This document shows positions 63,028 through 64,000 of a stretch of DNA of 64,000 bases, one piece after another; position 1 is the stretch's first letter; each line of letters opens with the position of its first letter. The stretch comes from Pseudoalteromonas distincta. Lineage in GTDB: Bacteria; Pseudomonadota; Gammaproteobacteria; Enterobacterales; Alteromonadaceae. The stretch is from positions 694,471 to 758,470 of the forward strand of contig NZ_JWIG01000001.1 in NCBI RefSeq assembly GCF_000814675.1, written 5' to 3'. A program made the position numbers and the translations under genes. The notes below the pieces were generated by a model. It was not told where the DNA came from. It ran no database searches and saw only the letters and a program-made list of their open reading frames with translations.

Positions 63028-64000
63028 TAAACATATGCGACAGCACATTAAAGACAAAACAAATCTTCAACACTTTATCGATATTAGCATTAGACTAACA
63101 ACCGAAAAAAACTCGTCTAAGTTACTTGATGAAATACTGCAAGTTGTAATGTCGATAGCAAATTCTGATGCTGGCAGCATTTACTCTATTACCTCAAACA
63201 AACAACTAAAGTTTGAAACAGTAATAAACAAATCATTGAATCTTTATTTAGGCGGCACATTAGGTGGTCCTGTTGATTTTCCTAATATAGATCTTTTTAT
63301 TGATGGCAAACCAAATGACACCGCTATTGTTGCGCATTCTGTTAATACAGGGGAAGTAATAAATATTCCTGACGTGTATGATGCCTTGCCTTTTGATATG
63401 AGCGCTGCACGCAAAATGGATGCTCGCACGGGTTATCGTTCTGAGTCCATGCTAACAATTCCTTTAAAAGATCATGAAGATGACATTATTGGTGTAATCC
63501 AGCTTATAAATGTAAAAGATGCGCAAAATAAAAACATTCCTTTTAGTGAAGAGCTCGTCACTCTAATTCGATCTTTTGCCTCTTTAGGCGCTATTTCACT
63601 AACTAACTCTACTTTAGTTAAAGATATGGAAGTGCTTTTTTCAACGTTTGCCGAAGCTATCGCAATGGCAATAGATGAAAAGTCTCCTCACACGGGCGGC
63701 CACTGTAAGCGGGTACCAGCACTGACGTTAATGCTTGCTGATGCAGTGCATAAAATAGATAAAGGTCCACTAGCAGATTTTATAATGAGCCCAGAGGATC
63801 GCCATGAACTAAGTGTTGCGGGATGGCTACATGACTGTGGGAAAATTGCTACTCCTGATCATATTATGGAAAAGTCGACCAAGTTAGAGACTATTTTCGA
63901 TCGCATAGAGTTTATTGATGCTAAGTTTGAAATAATTAGTCGAGATTTAGAACTCTCTTATCAGCAGCAAATTATTTCAGCAATAAAACAGAATAAGTCG
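63002..64000 (+). CDS. GAF and HD-GYP domain protein, C-terminus beyond window
   Basis: The frame is open to the window end. Residues ~30-200 form a GAF domain (SIANSDAGSIYSITSN, NIPDVYDA, TGYRSESMLTIPLKDHEDD, IIGVIQLINVKD). Then FAEAIAMAIDEKSPHTGGHC and KRVPALTLMLADAV begin an HD-GYP domain, with VAGWLHDCGKIATPDHIMEK as the metal-binding HD motif. HD-GYP proteins degrade cyclic di-GMP; the GYP part lies beyond the window. GTG 63002 has AAGGA eight bases upstream and overlaps the cyclase by 26 bases; ATG 63035 (MRQHIKDK) is the other choice and has no ribosome site. Confidence 0.82.
   Translation, partial: MPSNILKSSKHMRQHIKDKTNLQHFIDISIRLTTEKNSSKLLDEILQVVMSIANSDAGSIYSITSNKQLKFETVINKSLNLYLGGTLGGPVDFPNIDLFIDGKPNDTAIVAHSVNTGEVINIPDVYDALPFDMSAARKMDARTGYRSESMLTIPLKDHEDDIIGVIQLINVKDAQNKNIPFSEELVTLIRSFASLGAISLTNSTLVKDMEVLFSTFAEAIAMAIDEKSPHTGGHCKRVPALTLMLADAVHKIDKGPLADFIMSPEDRHELSVAGWLHDCGKIATPDHIMEKSTKLETIFDRIEFIDAKFEIISRDLELSYQQQIISAIKQNKS

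Overview
The window is AT-rich and gene-dense and looks like a marine gammaproteobacterium of the Alteromonadales, most likely Pseudoalteromonas. The support is codon and base composition, Alteromonadales-type cell-surface genes, a short inverted-repeat element beginning TTATACCAAT, and a standard gammaproteobacterial tRNA-His. The genus is an inference.

Region 1 (1-34315, almost all minus strand) is a polysaccharide locus of the ABC-transporter (group 2 capsule) type. Read in the direction of transcription it has wecA, a small lipoprotein, the export proteins KpsD, KpsM, KpsT and KpsE, the four dTDP-rhamnose genes (rfbA, rfbC, rfbD, rfbB), and then a long tail of glycosyltransferases and tailoring enzymes. 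The tailoring set is unusual: four apparently usable sulfotransferase-family genes plus one broken one, two polysaccharide pyruvyl transferases, and a probable O-acylation group (SGNH-like protein plus hexapeptide acyltransferase). The expected product is a rhamnose-containing, strongly anionic (sulfated, pyruvylated) surface polysaccharide. The distal end (1-14.3 kb) is decaying: two broken glycosyltransferases, a sulfotransferase cut off by a repeat array, and a RgpF-HAD gene with a dinucleotide frameshift.

Four arrays of one ~120-140 bp palindromic repeat family (7.6, 9.7, 10.4-11.1 and 25.0-25.7 kb) interrupt Region 1. A small GxxExxY protein with a PD-(D/E)XK-like motif lies between two of them, and the array at 25 kb splits the rml genes. 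A ~45-residue helical module recurs at the ends of three different enzymes and at the cytoplasmic N-terminus of KpsE, which suggests a shared docking element.

Region 2 (34.7-37.4 kb, plus strand) holds a beta-CASP metallo-beta-lactamase nuclease and a membrane acyltransferase. Region 3 (37.4-48.5 kb, minus strand) is a second polysaccharide locus, of the Wzx/Wzy type: Wza-like exporter, Wzz, initiating sugar-phosphate transferase, three glycosyltransferases, an EpsG-like polymerase, a flippase and a terminal glycosyltransferase.

Region 4 (48.5-51.2 kb) has a DUF481 outer-membrane protein, an MscS channel, tRNA-His and a MITE-like element. Region 5 (51.3 kb to the end, plus strand) is one tight gene run: a TPR/beta-barrel protein, a FecR-domain protein, a 2042-residue repeat lipoprotein, a metallo-beta-lactamase-fold protein, a CHASE2 class III nucleotide cyclase that seems to start at ATT, and a GAF-HD-GYP protein that continues past the end. 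It looks like a surface-adhesin operon tied to cyclic-nucleotide signalling.
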